Notes: a model not told the origin generated them from the sequence alone. A stretch of 64,000 nt of DNA from Magnolia sinica (GCF_029962835.1 NC_080573.1:92437501-92501500); one strand, 5' to 3'. Positions 22,531-34,167 are shown, counted from the first letter of the stretch. Translations and numbers: made by a program.

Positions 22531-22694
22531 CATTATTCCAGGCATAGTCATTTTTAAAGAGAGTCTTCCCATCGGGGTTAACTCTGAAGGGCCCTTGTTC
22601 CATCATGGCTCTAATTAGGGAGGAGCATCCAGGACCTGCATATCCCAACTTCATGATGGCCACCCAAGGATCATGAGAGAACTTATTTGAAAAA
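22531..22694 (-). pseudogene. Serine carboxypeptidase-like exon fragment
   Basis: A 164-bp exon with acceptor GGTTTTCAG and donor AATG|GTGAGT encodes [20 protein letters not shown] followed by SL...[16 protein letters not shown] and YAWNN. This is the oxyanion-hole region of S10 serine carboxypeptidases (family pattern GGPGCSS, then ELGPFRVN..GKTL..N.YAWN). Here the first Gly of GGPGCSS is Ala. The catalytic Ser, Asp and His exons are not in the neighbourhood, so this is one captured exon, not a gene. It lies in CACTA-1 beside exons of other genes. Active members are vacuolar or secreted peptidases or acyltransferases. Confidence 0.82.
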
Positions 22695-23543
22695 CTGAAA
22701 ACCAGTTCACCTACCATGGCTCCCACCATATCAACATTCTGGATCACCAACCCATGGGCCTATACAAACTGAAAATGGGACCTTTGGTTTCTCTCTCTCC
22801 AAACATCTAGCTAATCACATGACAACATGAGTGTACGTAACAGAACTTTGCTTGCATCTAAATGGGACCTTTGGTTTCTCTCTATCAAAACATCTGCTTA
22901 CATTGTAGGGAGGTTTTTTCTGTTGGATTTTAGATCAATAAAAGGAATTTTTGCCATTAACTTCAAAATGGAAGTATTTTATTCCAGTCAATTGGCAACT
23001 TAGCTTTCTTAGTCTTATTATCCTAATCTCCTTCACAAGTTTGGAAGTTTTCATATATTTCTTGTGGTGTGTACAAATAATTAGGATGAATGCACAAATC
23101 AATTGCAGATTAGCCATTTAACAGAAAGACACAGGCATTGATGTCAGAAATCTGATGCAGATTAGCCATTTAAAGGATGAATGCACAGATATGATGCTGA
23201 AAAAATTAGCTTAGTTTTCCATGAGAAGAAAACAGAATAACAACAAGATGCATCTATCAAGTATATCAGGAAAAAAAATAAAAAATACCATAATTCACAA
23301 CAAAGCATGAATCAAACAAAGTAAACTTGAGAATACATGAATAAACAGAAAGGCACAAGGATTGATGTCCTCAGAAATCTAATAGCAGTGAAAGAACAAA
23401 TTACTGAGAAATCTGAAATTGTGTGCAATGATCAAACACTATTTTATGGAACTGGCACATATTAAAAAAAAAAAAAAATGAAACCTGAAATTAAAGATAT
23501 GCGGTTTTGTGACTGCCAGTAAAAGTCATTGTAAAAGCACCAC

Positions 23544-23591
23544 CTGAACATCAGCGTGGACGGCCACATTCCATTCAGCTATATAGGCTTC
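23544..23591 (-). pseudogene. 48-bp exon-like block, unidentified
   Basis: Bounded by acceptor TTACAG and donor CAG|GTGGTG, it encodes EAYIAEWNVAVHADVQ with no stop. It may belong to cluster A or to another captured gene; the protein is not recognised. Confidence 0.4.
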
Positions 23592-23924
23592 CTGTAACAG
23601 GGTAGTAGGAAATTCACATCCCCAATTTTCTAGCTCTTGAAGACCAATTCCACAAAAACATTTAGCCATACTAGTACAAACCAACTATAAAATTAGAAAG
23701 TACCATACTAGACAATACAATAACATTTCATTAGCCAAAAAACAAACATTGGATCAACCTGATTCTTGTGCTAGGGCATCAATGTAGTGGTGCCATTTTG
23801 ATGGATGGATTGGATCTCAGACCTTAGTGCAATGCTGCCACATATGTGGCATGTTCATGAGCTTCATTGCACATGCATGGCTGTAGCAAAGCTCTCAACC
23901 AAATGTCAATTTGTGGATACTTGT

Positions 23925-24716
23925 TGTTGATGCAAAAAGCTGGTGAGCCTTCCTTCTAATCTATCGCCTACACAAGGATGAGACAAAGGAGACCTTGGCT
24001 AGAGCCGGGGACCCTCCAATGCTAAAGTCAGTGATTGGACAGTGTAGGAAGGGTTTTTAGAAGGGTTTACCACGTACCTTTGATTTTGGAGACGTCCTTC
24101 TTTTATAGGAGTGAGGGGTCCCGCTGTGCAGGGATTCTTTCCCCAATCTTAGAAGATTTGATTTGATTGCAATCTACTTACGGATGCTTCCCGATCCCGA
24201 GATTTTCAGGGTTGGGAATCCTTTCACAAGATTTTCGGGACGGTATTCATGCTTCCACCATCTCTTCCTTGCTCGGCTCGGCCTTGACCGATTCTAATAA
24301 TAAATGAGTCTCGGCTAGCTGCAAGGACGGGGCTTTTTATCTTCTATCGGATGAAACAGAGTCGGCTCGTAACCGATACTCCTTCTTATTCCGATAACCA
24401 ATACTACAACCGACTTAACATGAGTCAGTTTTATGATCAATCGAGCGATTTCTAGCCTTGGGACCTTAGTTGATCCTTTAGACGTTGCTGGCTCATTTAC
24501 CGAGGCAACTTTATGTGTCTTCTATATCTTGCCTACGGCTCCTGACTCTTTGACTCTCGGTCGGAACCTCTTTTCCGCAACCCGAGTTAAGTCTCTCCTT
24601 TAGGCTTCACTGTTTTACCTTGGTCGGACCTGTTACCTCGGATCATCGGGCTGTGTCAGTAGAGTTGGTCCATTCCATAACCGAGTCTCCGGACTTGTCG
24701 TATTTTTTCCCCAACA
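23925..24716 (-). repeat. Tat element 3' LTR
   Basis: 792 bp, TG...CA ends. It keeps CCTATAAAAGAAGG (minus strand, about 24095-24108), a TATA-like motif lost from the 5' LTR. Just inside it, the minus strand reads AAGGAGTAAGGGGGCTTAC, a polypurine-type tract (24717-24735). Confidence 0.92.
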
Positions 24717-24952
24717 GTAAGCCCCCTTACTCCTTGTGTCAGCTATGTCGACACTAAGGGGTAATGAGTTTTTAAGTCGGTGTGCCCTGGAGACTAAGGT
24801 TACGATGGGGCAATTAATGCTTCTTGTGTCGTTTTTAACGTGCGTCGGTTCCTTACTCGAGGTCGCACGAGCGGACAGCCGTCAAAACATTTCGTTCGCT
24901 TATGAGCGTTGGACGCATGGCGAGGACGTTACTTGTGTCAGTTGGCGTGTGC

Positions 24953-25034
24953 CACGTGTTGGGCGGGGGAGTCGAAACAGACGACGATTCGACTCCTCCT
25001 TAAATGCCTCTGCCACGTGGCGGGGCTATAAAAG
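24953..25034 (+). promoter_or_regulatory. Promoter-like region of the antisense gene: two G-boxes and a TATA box
   Basis: CACGTG occurs at 24953-24958 and 25014-25019, and TATAAAAG at 25027-25034, in plus orientation. The first ATG of the antisense gene is about 190 bp downstream, after a CT-rich leader. The spacing and order are those of a plant core promoter; activity is inferred. Confidence 0.6.
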
Positions 25035-25215
25035 GAGCGGGACGCCATTTCCCCATTTTCGCACATCTGCTCTTTCCTCCCCCATTTCCTCTTTTTCTCT
25101 GTTGCCGTTTCCTTCACCATTTCCATTCCCTTTTTCCTTTTAGCTTCTCCGTCTGTGTGTTTTTCGCCTCTCCGGTGAGTTTTAACTCTCTCCCTCCCTT
25201 TCCTTTTCAATTTCA

Positions 25216-27499
25216 ATGGCAATGCATGGTCCTTCAAGTCCCCGAGAGGGGATTTCTGGTGATGAGGACGAACTAGACATCTCTGGAATGTCTCGGAATC
25301 GCCCTCATTACTGACGGAGATGGCGATTGGCACCAATGAAGCTTTACAGTTTTCTGAAAGGGTCTCTGAAACTTCAGCGGAGCGTCCTGCTTCGGCAGGT
25401 CCTTCTGGAGGCGTGTCACTGTCGACTGCCTCTAGGAGACCTAATCCTCCTGGGGATGACTTGGAAGAAGAGGATGAGGAATTTGAGGAAACCACTAAGC
25501 CGGTTCCTCTTAGGAGGTCGGTTCGGGTCGCTGAGTCGGCAGACGAGGAAGGGGAGGCTGCCGAGGGAGGGGAGGCTGGAGATGAGCAGAGGGGTCCGGT
25601 CCCTTCGGTCTTAACTGAGGCAGACTTGGACAGAATTCGAGTCGAGTATCATGTCCCTGTCTCAGTTATTCTTCGCCTTCCTCTCCCGAGTGAATTGCCC
25701 AACCATCCTCCTCCTAGGATGGTCGCGATTTTCCAAGTTGCCATGCAATGTGGCTTGCGTCTGCCCCTTCAACCCGTTGCTCAGGATTTCCTTTCCCGAC
25801 TCTGAATTGCTCTCGGGCAAATAGTTCCGAATGGGTGGAGGAACTTATTCGGATGTTCAGTGTTATGGGCCGAGGCAGAGCAGCCCCCATCGACCATTGA
25901 TGAGTTCCTCTATCTGTACCAAGTACGACCAAACCCTTAACAACCCAGCTGGTACTTCCTGTGTGCTTGGCGGAACAAGGGCGGTCCTCTGATAACTGAC
26001 CCTCCTCCCTCTAACAAGCACTGGAGAGAGAGGTGGTTCTGGGCGTGCGGTCGTTGGGAGACCACCAAGTCTGGGCTCTTTGGACCTCGCATTCCTCGGG
26101 CATTCTTAGAAGCAGATGACTCGGCATGTTCTTTCTGTGTCTTTTCTTGTTATGATTCTTCTAAGTCTGACTGAACGTGTTTTTGCAAACATTCCCAAGA
26201 AAAGGCCGAAGTTAGGCACCAACGCTTTAGCTCGAATCAAGGAACTGAAGACGCTAAGTCCGGAAGATCGGTCTTGGAAGAATCTTCTTCAGCCAAAGCG
26301 TCTTCTTCTCTCAAGCCTAAATTCTGTCGTGATAGGTATCCTTTATTTGTTCTGACGCATTTTTCTTGGATTTTTCCTAACTCTTTACCTTGTCTAATAC
26401 AAAGATGGCTGAAGCTCGGCCCTTTCTGAAACCGGCGTAAAAAATGAAAGCTCCTCCAGGGTCGGTGCTTCTGTCGGAGCCTCGGCCTTCAAAGAAGGCG
26501 AAGACGGCTCCAAAGGCTAAGGAGTCCGCCCCAGTCACCCCTGCTCCAGTCATCTCGACTGTCATCATGCTTTCTGACCCCGAAGAGAGGGCAGAAGAGG
26601 CAGGAGCAGTCCCTGGCGAGTCTCAAGTGGCTTCTGAGCCGGGACCCGTTGCAGAGCGAGTCTCGGAGCACAGAGGGGAGGCTTCAGGAGGGGGGATGAC
26701 TCAACAAGAGCCTTCGCCTTTCTAGTGGGTTGTGGCGGGGATGGTCTCTTGGGCCATCGCCCATGGGAGGGAGAGGGACTTTGCTAGTCTCTACAATGCC
26801 CCTTTGCTACAAACCCTCGGTCATGCGGCGAAGATACTCCTTGAAGTAATGTTTGTAGTTTCCCCTTTTTTTATGATTTCTTCTATTGGTGACTCAGTCT
26901 GGCTTCACATTTTCCTTTTGCAGTTGGCCCCTTGTTTGGTTAAGGCCTGCTCGGACCTGACCGCGGCTCAAAAACAGGCAGCTGAGGCGGAAGCAAAAGT
27001 CGAGGCTGCCTTGGCTTGGGCTGGAATTTTGTCAGGCGAATTGGGACTAGCTAGGAAGGCCGCGGCTGATGCCAAAGCCGAATGTGCTCATGTGGCTTCG
27101 CTACTGATAGAGGCTTAAGAAGAGAGTCGGCGAATCCGTCAGGCTCATGCCTCTTACACGGATAAGCTGGCTCGGACCAAGCCTGAAGCCGAGGCGGCTA
27201 TCCAGAGGGCCATCAACGAGGCCAAGGAGGCCAAGGATCAGGCCGTACAAGCCTTTCTCGGATCCCAAGAGTTTAAGGAAGAGAGGGATCGCTTGTATCA
27301 GGGTGGATATACAACTTGCATCCAACTGATGAAGCAGTCTTTTCCCGACCTTGATCTCTCAGGATTTGATGACGGTGCCTCCGGGTCTGAGGGTCAGGAG
27401 GCTGAGGCTGCCGAACCTGCTGAAGCCGCAGCTGGTGTCAAAGTCGAAACCGAGGTAGCTCCCGAGGTTACTGAGGTTGCTCCAAGTGGTGGTAGCTGA
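25216..27499 (+). pseudogene. Antisense extra gene of the Tat element (plant 'putative gypsy-type' protein family), broken
   Basis: This gene runs opposite to gag-pol. 25216 and 25320 are candidate starts. 25620-26110 encodes the conserved N-terminal domain of a family often labelled 'putative gypsy type transposon' (PF04195 from memory): RVEYHVPVSVILRLPLPS, AMQCGLRLPLQPVAQDFL, then VPNGWRNL and HWRERWFWACG. A frame change or intron near 26170 leads to LKTLSPEDRSWKNLL, and introns are plausible at 26334-26403 and 26846-26923 (78 bp, GTAATG...TTGCAG). The C-terminus is an Ala/Glu coiled coil (26930-27290) and a conserved end (DRLYQGGYTTC, PDLDLSGFDD). In-frame stops lie at 25803, 25938, about 26437, 26723 and 27116. 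The function of such Tat extra ORFs is unknown. Confidence 0.75.
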
Positions 27500-27840
27500 G
27501 TCTGAACTACTCAAGTTATCTCCTAGTGAACCTTGGAGCTAAATTTTTGGTACCATCATCAGCTCCATTTTTGGCACTCACACCAGCTCTCCAAATAAAC
27601 CGAGCTCCAGGGCAGGCTCAAGAGTATCCACAACCAAGGAAGAAGCTTGTGTGTCATGGCCGACCCTTCGTTTTATTTTTAAGCCTTTTACTCTGTTAAT
27701 GTAATGTCGAAGCAAGATATAACTTAATGTAACAAACATACTGATGAATGAATACACATGGTTTTCTTTTTCATTTTGATTCAGTTTATATGCTTGTCAA
27801 TTTTGAGTCTTTTTGAACGCTTTGCTAGGCTGACCTAGGG
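27500..27840 (+). other. 3' untranslated-like stretch of the antisense gene
   Basis: AT-richer sequence with TAATGTAATG, TTAATGTAAC and AATGAATACA motifs at 27695-27755, plausible as a polyadenylation region for the plus-strand transcript. No coding frame. Confidence 0.4.
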
Positions 27841-27844
27841 ATAG

Positions 27845-28985
27845 TAGATTTTCAAATGCTCGGCATTCCACGGATGAGGTAGCAATTGTCCGGTAAGGTC
27901 TTCCAATCGATACGTTCCTGGTTGGATGGTGCTTGAGACGACATAGGGTCCTTCCCAGTTGGGTCCCAGTGTGCCCGCACCATCTTCCTTAGAGTTGAGG
28001 AACGTTTTTCAGAGAATCATGTCCCCGACTCGAAATCGCCTCACCTTGACTCGGGCATTATAAAATCGAGTTACTTGTTGCTAGTGAGCCATAGTTCGTA
28101 GCCGAGCTCTTTCTCTTTGTTCCTCCACAAGGTCAAGTCTGAGGGCCAAGAGTTCTTCATTATCCTCTTCGCTAAACGAATTGATTCGGGCTGAAAGTAG
28201 CTCGATCTCGACTGGGGTAACGGCTTCCGAGCCATAAGCAAGGGAGAAAGGAGTTTCTCCTGTAGCGGTTCGGACCGTGGTTCGGTATGCCCACAGTATT
28301 TTTGGGAGTTCTTCGGCCCATGCTCCTTTAGCTCGGTCAAGCTTAGTTCGGAGATATTGTTTGATGATCTTATTGACTGCCTTAACCTGTCCGTTCGTCT
28401 GAGGATGATGGGGCGATGAGTATACATTTCTAATTCCGAGATTATCGCACATCTCTCGAAAGCTTCTGTTATCGAACTGCTTTCCGTTGTCAGTAACAAT
28501 AGTTCGGGGTATCCCGAACCGACAGATAATGTTTTTCCATACAAAGTCCGTGCTCTTCTGTTCGGATATCTTCGCCAAAGGCTCTGCCTCGGCCCACTTT
28601 GTGAAGTAGTCTATTGCTATGATAGCGAACTTGGTCTGGCCTTTTCCCATGGGGAGTGGTCCGATAATATCGATTCCCCACTGCGCGAAGGACCAAGGAC
28701 CGGTCATTGGAGTCAGCTCCTCCGAGGGTTACCTCGGAATAATTGCAAACCTTTGACATTTATCGCATCTTTGGACGAGTTTACGAGCGTCGTGCTGAAC
28801 GGTCGACCAGTAATATCCTTGACGTAAAACCTTGTGTGTGAGTGCTCGCCCACCCGAGTGATTTCCACAGATCCCTTCTTGGATCTCCTGTAGTACGTAA
28901 TTGGCTTCATCGGGATTTAGGCATCGTAATAAAGGAGCATAGAAATCCTTTTTATATAGTATCCCGTTAAGAATGGTGTAGTGGG
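27845..28985 (-). pseudogene. Tat integrase, catalytic Glu replaced
   Basis: Integrase inserts the cDNA into the host genome. In order: the zinc-binding HHCC region (GNHSGGRALTHK...CDKCQ, about 28745-28860), then the rve core with Asp in WGIDIIGPLP and Asp in TDNGKQFD. In the third catalytic block the plus-strand triplet CTT gives Lys in TNGQVKAVN, where the family has Glu, so the DDE triad is broken by an apparent G-to-A change. The core frame is open at 28081-28707. TAA at 28729-28731 interrupts it upstream and TAG at about 28078 downstream. A C-terminal module with GPNWEGPYVV and PWNAEHLKIYYP ends near 27845. Confidence 0.9.
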
Positions 28986-28989
28986 AAGC

Positions 28990-29560
28990 TCAGATCTTTA
29001 ATCGTCGAGCCTCGCCGTGATCTTCGGGCAACTCTCTATTGTTGAGATATCGGATGATCAGGTCGAGCCAAGTGGGTTCCGAATCAATTGTATGCATGGT
29101 CGAGCTAACTGGTTCACTGATACTCGGCTTAGCGACATACTCGATCGGAATGGACCTAAGTATGTCGTCCTCGTCGGCTGAGGCAAGTTTTGCTAATAGA
29201 TCGGCTTTGACATTTTCGGTCCGAGGGATCTGAGTGATGACGCATAGCTGAAAGTTGCCGATCAATTCTTTGGCTTTCTCCATGTATGCTTTTAGTTGTT
29301 CTTTTTGTGTTTGATACATGCTCGTAACCTAATTGACGACTAGTTGTGAATCACTGAAGACGTTAAGATGTGTAACACCTAAACTGGCCGCGAGTCGGAG
29401 GCCGAGCAATAAAGCTTCATATTCTGCTATATTGTTTGAGGCTTGAAATCCAAGTCTTAAGGCATACTACATGTAAGTCTGATCGGGAGTTTCCAAGATT
29501 ACTCCTGCCCCACTTGCTTGAGAGTTGGAGGGCCATCGACATACAACTTCCAGGGAATTG
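28990..29560 (-). pseudogene. Second (archaeal-type) RNase H of the Tat element
   Basis: The acidic residues of RNase H are present in order: YVDGPSNS (about 29530-29547), [20 protein letters not shown] and KADLLAKLAS. It would degrade RNA in RNA-DNA hybrids during reverse transcription. A second RNase H placed between the gypsy RNase H and integrase is diagnostic for the Tat lineage. Two in-frame TAG codons (about 29467, and next to SDSQLVVN near 29330) break it. Confidence 0.85.
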
Positions 29561-29639
29561 GGTCAGGCGATGACTCGGGAGAAGCGGTCGTCAATTCTTT
29601 AGTAGGCTCGGTATTCCAAGTCATTGAATCTGCTCGTGG

Positions 29640-31017
29640 TGTCACTTCAGCAATGAAGTCGGCCACGGCTTGCCCCTTGATTGTTACTCTCGGCTTGAAT
29701 TAAATATCGAATTCGCTAAGTTTAATCGCCCACTTCGTAAGTCAACCTGAAGCTTCTGGTTTCTATAGAATTTGACGCAGTGGGAGGTCGGTCATAATGA
29801 CAATGGTGTGAGCTTGGAAGTATGGCCGAAGTCGCCGCAAGAAAACTACTAGGACTAAGGCCACTTTTTCTAGAAGTGGATATCTTGTATCTGCCGGTAA
29901 TAATGCTTTGCTAATGTAATAAACGGGCAGCTGCTTTCCTTCTTGTTCTCGTATCAGAGTTGAGCTAACCGCTGCCTCAGACATCATCAGATACAACAGC
30001 AGAGCTTCCCCGGTTCAGGTTTCGATAAGAGAGGCGGAGATCCGAGATAAGACTTTAATTGCTGAAATGTTGCTTCGCACTCTTTCATCCAATCCACCGT
30101 TTGTCGTTCCTTCAGTTGTTTAAAGAATGAGAGGCATTTATCGGTAGCTCGGGACAGGAAGCGATTGAGTGCGGCTACTCGTCCGGTCAGCCTTTGTATG
30201 TCTTTGATCGTCTTTGGAGATTCCATGTCAAGCAATGCCTTGATCTTTTCCGGATTTGCCTCGATCCCTCGCTGACTAACTAAGAATCCGAGGAACTTTT
30301 CCGAGCTCATGCCGAAGGCACACTTACTTGGATTTAGCTTCATTTGGAACTTGTGCAAGATCAGGAACATTTCTTCTAAGTTGGCTATATGATCGGCCGT
30401 ATGTATACTCTTGACGAGCATGTCGTCAATGTAAACTTTCATGGTTTGGCCGATTTGCCGAGCGAATATTTTGTTCACTAATCTTTGATAAGTTGTTCCA
30501 GCGTTTTTAAACCAAACGGCATCACTCGGTAACAATAAAGACCTTTGTCAGTGACAAAGGTGGTCTTAGATTTATCAGATTGGTGCATTACAATTTGATT
30601 TTACCCTGAATAGGTATCCATCAAGCTAAGAAGTTCGTGCCCTGCAGTGCTGTCAACCATCTGATCGATCCTCGGAAGAGGGAAGCTATCCTTTGGGCAG
30701 GCTTTGTTTAAGTCGGTATAATCAATACAGACTCGTCACTTCCCATTGGCTTTCTTCACAAGCACGACATTAGCTATCCATTTTGGGTAGTATATCTCTT
30801 CTATGACTTTGTCCTTAAGGAGCTTGCTGACCTCTTCTTCAATTATAGCATACTTTTCGGGGCCGAGCAGGCGTCGCTTCTGTCGAATCGGTCGATAGGT
30901 CGGATCGATGTTGAGTCGATGAGTCATTACCGAAGGATCGATCCCAGGCATGTCCTCATGACTCCATGCAAATACGTCAGCGTAACGTTGGAGCAGAGCT
31001 ATCAGATTGTCTTTCAC
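29640..31017 (-). pseudogene. Tat reverse transcriptase and gypsy RNase H
   Basis: The RT start DVFAWSHEDMPGIDPSVMTH lies at about 30970, followed by a palm region with KVYIDDMLVKS (YIDD catalytic motif intact, about 30425-30450) and thumb FLGFLVSQRGIEANPEKI. The RNase H part has EAALLL-like decay at the start, then QLPVYYISKALL. Breaks: TGA after VKKANGK (about 30735), one base missing in the A-run of the FGLKNAG block (about 30510), and a one-base frameshift near 29998. It copies element RNA into DNA in intact relatives. Confidence 0.92.
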
Positions 31018-31107
31018 GGGTGACTACAGAGACGAGCCAATTCGCACCATTTTAGATTCATCTGTCTCAGCCAAAGGTACCGAGATAAGGTCTTCCACCG
31101 GTTGTCC

Positions 31108-31689
31108 TCATTCGTGAGTTTCAACCCGAGGGTCCAGTGACTCGATCACTGATACCTTGAGTGGAGCTTTTACGGCTGTCGCGTAACAACGTCGTGTATC
31201 TTGCTGATCTCCTTTGACGATTCTCACTCCCGACTCAGTCGAAAATTTCATGGAGAGATGGTATGTGGATACCACAGCTTGAAAGAGACTCAGAGAGGGT
31301 CGGCCGAGTATAGCGTTGTAGACGGATGACTGATCGACTATCAGAAAGTCGACCATTACTGTCACCTGATGCGGAGGGTTTCTAGCAGTAAGTGGTAGTG
31401 AGATGATTCCTTCTGGGAGTATCTGTCCTCCAGAGAATCCAACTAATGGGATACGAACCGGCCGTAATGCCGATCGTTCGGCACCCATTTTGTTGAACGC
31501 CTGAGTGAACAACACGTCAGTAGATGATCCTATGTTGACGAGTATGTGGAATACCCTTCGATTCGCGATGGTGAGAGTAATGACTAAAGCATCGTCATGG
31601 GGATGGTGAATGCCTCGAGCATCTTCATCGGTGAACGAGATATAGTATTTTTCTCTCTTCTTTTCTTTCGAAAGTCGGGCTATGATCAA
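31108..31689 (-). pseudogene. Tat aspartic protease, active-site Asp replaced
   Basis: The frame carries YYISFTDEDARGIHHPHDDA, a fold with LVGFSGGQILPEGIISLPLT, and YNAILGRPSLSLFQAVVSTY, all typical of the Tat protease that matures the polyprotein. The active site reads LVNIGSSTD, where the family has Asp-Thr-Gly; both changes are single transitions. The domain is otherwise open for 193 codons. It overlaps the gag frame end by four bases because gag is shifted upstream. Confidence 0.88.
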
Positions 31690-33323
31690 GATCTCGGACT
31701 CAGGTCGACTGATGCTCCTGGCGTGATTTTTCCAAGCATTGTTCGAGTCGCCTCCGCCTTAAGGACCGCCAACAATAGTATGGATTTCCTCCGTGGGTCG
31801 GTTGTCACTCGGGCATTCTTCCATTGTCCCGGTTCTTTCAACGTGTTCTCTAAGCCAGCCTTCTCAGATAAGTCTTTCGATCTCTTCCTTCGAGTGATAA
31901 AAATCACTCGTACTATGGCATGACCGCGATGGTAGTGGCAATATTTATCATTATTCCGTCGGTTCGGATTACTCCGAAGCTTATTCGGCCAACTGATAAA
32001 TCCTTCACTCTTGATTTCCATCAGCACCTGCTCTTGAGGTTTATTAAGCAGGTTGTATGTAGAAAACCTTCGGTCGGGTCGCTTGCCCGACTTACATTCA
32101 TCACATGTTTGGTCGTCATTACGCTTCTTTCCTCCAGCCGAGTCAACTTCCTTTTTGGCTGACTCTTTGGCTGGGGTTTTTGCGTTCTGGGCGACCTCAT
32201 ACAAGTTCTGTGTTTCCTCGACGTCCGCATATTTATCTGACCGAGTCATGAATTCAGCCAGAGTCATAGGCGGATTCTTGTCCAGGGATGCCAGAAACGG
32301 CTTATCCCTAACACCTTGCATGATGGAATTGAGTGCCGTCTCCTCTGAATGTTTTCGAACTTGGAGTAATTCAAAATTGAAACGTTTGATATAATCTTTT
32401 AGTAACTCTCCCTCCTTCTGAACTATGTTGTCCAGATGCGTAGGGGGCTTCAACTTCTTCCCACCAATGAAGTTGGTGAGGAACGCATCACTGAGCTCCG
32501 TAAACAAGGTGACGGACTTTGGTTTCAACTGCTTGAACCAAAGTCTAGCTACATTGGCTAAAGTGAAGGAAAAATCTCGGCACATTACAGCATCCGAGGC
32601 ATCATGCAATTCTATGTATGTTCGAAAACATTCAATGTGTTCAGTTAGATAGGTTTTACTGGTGAAAGGTGTGATTTGCGGAAAACGAAACCGTTCCGGT
32701 AGCCGTGCCTGCACTATTTCCTCCACAAATGGGGATGCCTTTGTTTCAGGCCTAATTTGATAGGCATCCCGACTCTGCTTCATGTCCGCAATCTATTCCC
32801 ACACTTGTCTCCTGAAGTCGTGAAGGTCGGCTTTCCAAGGTTCATCACTTTCTGTCATTCCCTCAACCGGAGGCCGACTGCACCTCCGCCAATCAATCTC
32901 ATGTCGGAGATCAGTAGGGGGCAGCACGACAGTCTTGGAATGAGTGGATGCTGACTTGGACGGACCGTGTGGCTGACTTCGCTGAGGGATCGCCGATTGC
33001 GGAGCGATAGGCTCAGGATCGGCGACTTGTTGTGGGACGTTGGTCGTCTGGGCACCGGGCTGAACTTGTTGCCGATGTATCTGTTCCAACATTTGTTTCA
33101 TGATGTTTATGTCAGATCTGAGTTCCTGGACCTCTTTATCCAATCGTCCATTGCCTCAGTTCCGCTGGGTGTTTCTCGTAGCAGCAGAGGCCACCGGATG
33201 AGCAGCGGAATTCTGACGGTTGTTGGATTGATTCTGAGTTCCTCGATTTACGCTCGTACCCAGTCGTTCAGTGACAGCAACCTCATTTAGCTCTTCTTGG
33301 ACCGTTCTTCTAGTTATCACCAT
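31690..33323 (-). pseudogene. Tat gag
   Basis: A likely start is the ATG at 33321-33323 (MVITRRTVQEELNE). The capsid core is at 32230-32720: CFRTYIELHDASDAVMCRDF, ARLWFKQLKP, YIKRFNFELLQV. It is a retrotransposon gag domain, making virus-like particles. Near 31915 the CHYHRGH motif is followed by a frameshift, after which the normal continuation (STSDFYHSKEEIERL) is in the protease frame. Stops lie at 33156-33158 (TGA) and 32793-32795 (TAG), and two more after the shift. Confidence 0.88.
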
Positions 33324-33379
33324 TAGAGCACGTTTACAGCTTCTGGATAGAGTGTGGAGAACGACTTTTTGTACAGTTT

Positions 33380-33398
33380 CCCACAGACGACGCCAAAT
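33380..33398 (-). promoter_or_regulatory. Tat primer-binding site
   Basis: Directly inside the 5' LTR the minus strand reads TTTGGCGTCGTCTGTGGG, resembling the TTGGCGCCGTCTGTGGG site common in Tat elements with one C-to-T change. The priming tRNA was not assigned. Confidence 0.7.
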
Positions 33399-34167
33399 TG
33401 TTGATGCAAAAAGCTGGTGAGCCTTCCTTCTGATCTATCGCCTACACAAGGATGAGACAAAGGAGACCCTAGCTAGAGCCGGGGACCCTCCGATGCTAAA
33501 GTCAGTGACTGGACAACGTAGGAAGGGTTTTTAGAAGGGTTTACCACGTACCTTTGATTTTGGAGACGTCCTTCCCGCCATGCAGGGATTCTTTCCCCAA
33601 TCTTAGGAGATTTGATTTGATTGTAATCCGCTTACGGATGCTTCCCAATCCCGAGATTTTTGGGGTCGGGAATCCTTTCACAAGATTTTCGGGACGGTAT
33701 TCATGCTTACACCACCTCTTCCTTGCTCGGCTCGGCCTTGACCGACTCTAATAATAGATGAGTCTCGGCTGGCTGCAAGGACAGGGCTTTTTATCTTCTA
33801 TCAGATGAAACAGAGTCGGCTCGTAACCGATACTCCTTATTCCGATAACCGATACTACAACCGACTTAACATGAGTCAGTTTTATGATCGATCGGGCGAT
33901 TTCTAGCCTTGGGACCTTAGTTGATCCTTTAGACGTTGTAGGCTCATTTGCCGAGGCAACTTTATGCGTCTTCTATATCTTGCCTACGGCTCCCGACTCT
34001 TTGACTCTCGGTCAGAACCTCTTTTCCACAACCCGAGTTAAGTCTCTCCTTTAGGCTTCACTGTTTTGCCTCGGTCGGACCTGTTACCTTGGATCCTCGG
34101 GCTGTGTCAGTAGAGTTGGTCCATTCCATAACCAGGTCTCCGGACTTGTCATGTTTTTTCCCCAACA
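33399..34167 (-). repeat. Tat element 5' LTR, promoter region deleted
   Basis: 769 bp, TG...CA. Near 33570 it lacks about 20 bp present in the other LTR, and that block contains CCTATAAAAG on the element's coding strand. Confidence 0.92.

Larger units (their letters stand above)
23925..34167 (-). mobile_element. Tat-lineage Ty3/gypsy retrotransposon with antisense extra gene
   Basis: The LTRs 23925-24716 and 33399-34167 start TGTTGATGC and end CCCCAACA. CTTGT flanks both sides (23920-23924, 34168-34172). The order on the minus strand is gag, protease, RT-RNase H, a second archaeal-type RNase H, then integrase, with an extra gene on the plus strand between integrase and the 3' LTR. A duplicated RNase H plus an extra 3' ORF marks the Tat group (Grande, Retand, Ogre relatives). 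By eye the LTRs differ at about 42 positions over about 770, mostly transitions, plus one 20-bp deletion. All the genes are broken. Confidence 0.92.

Noticed and set aside
24736..25143. 135-codon plus frame upstream of the antisense gene
   Set aside because: It runs through the G-boxes and TATA box and into a CT-rich leader; composition is not protein-like.
24938..25495. 185-codon minus-strand frame
   Set aside because: Opposite-strand shadow of the antisense gene start and its leader.
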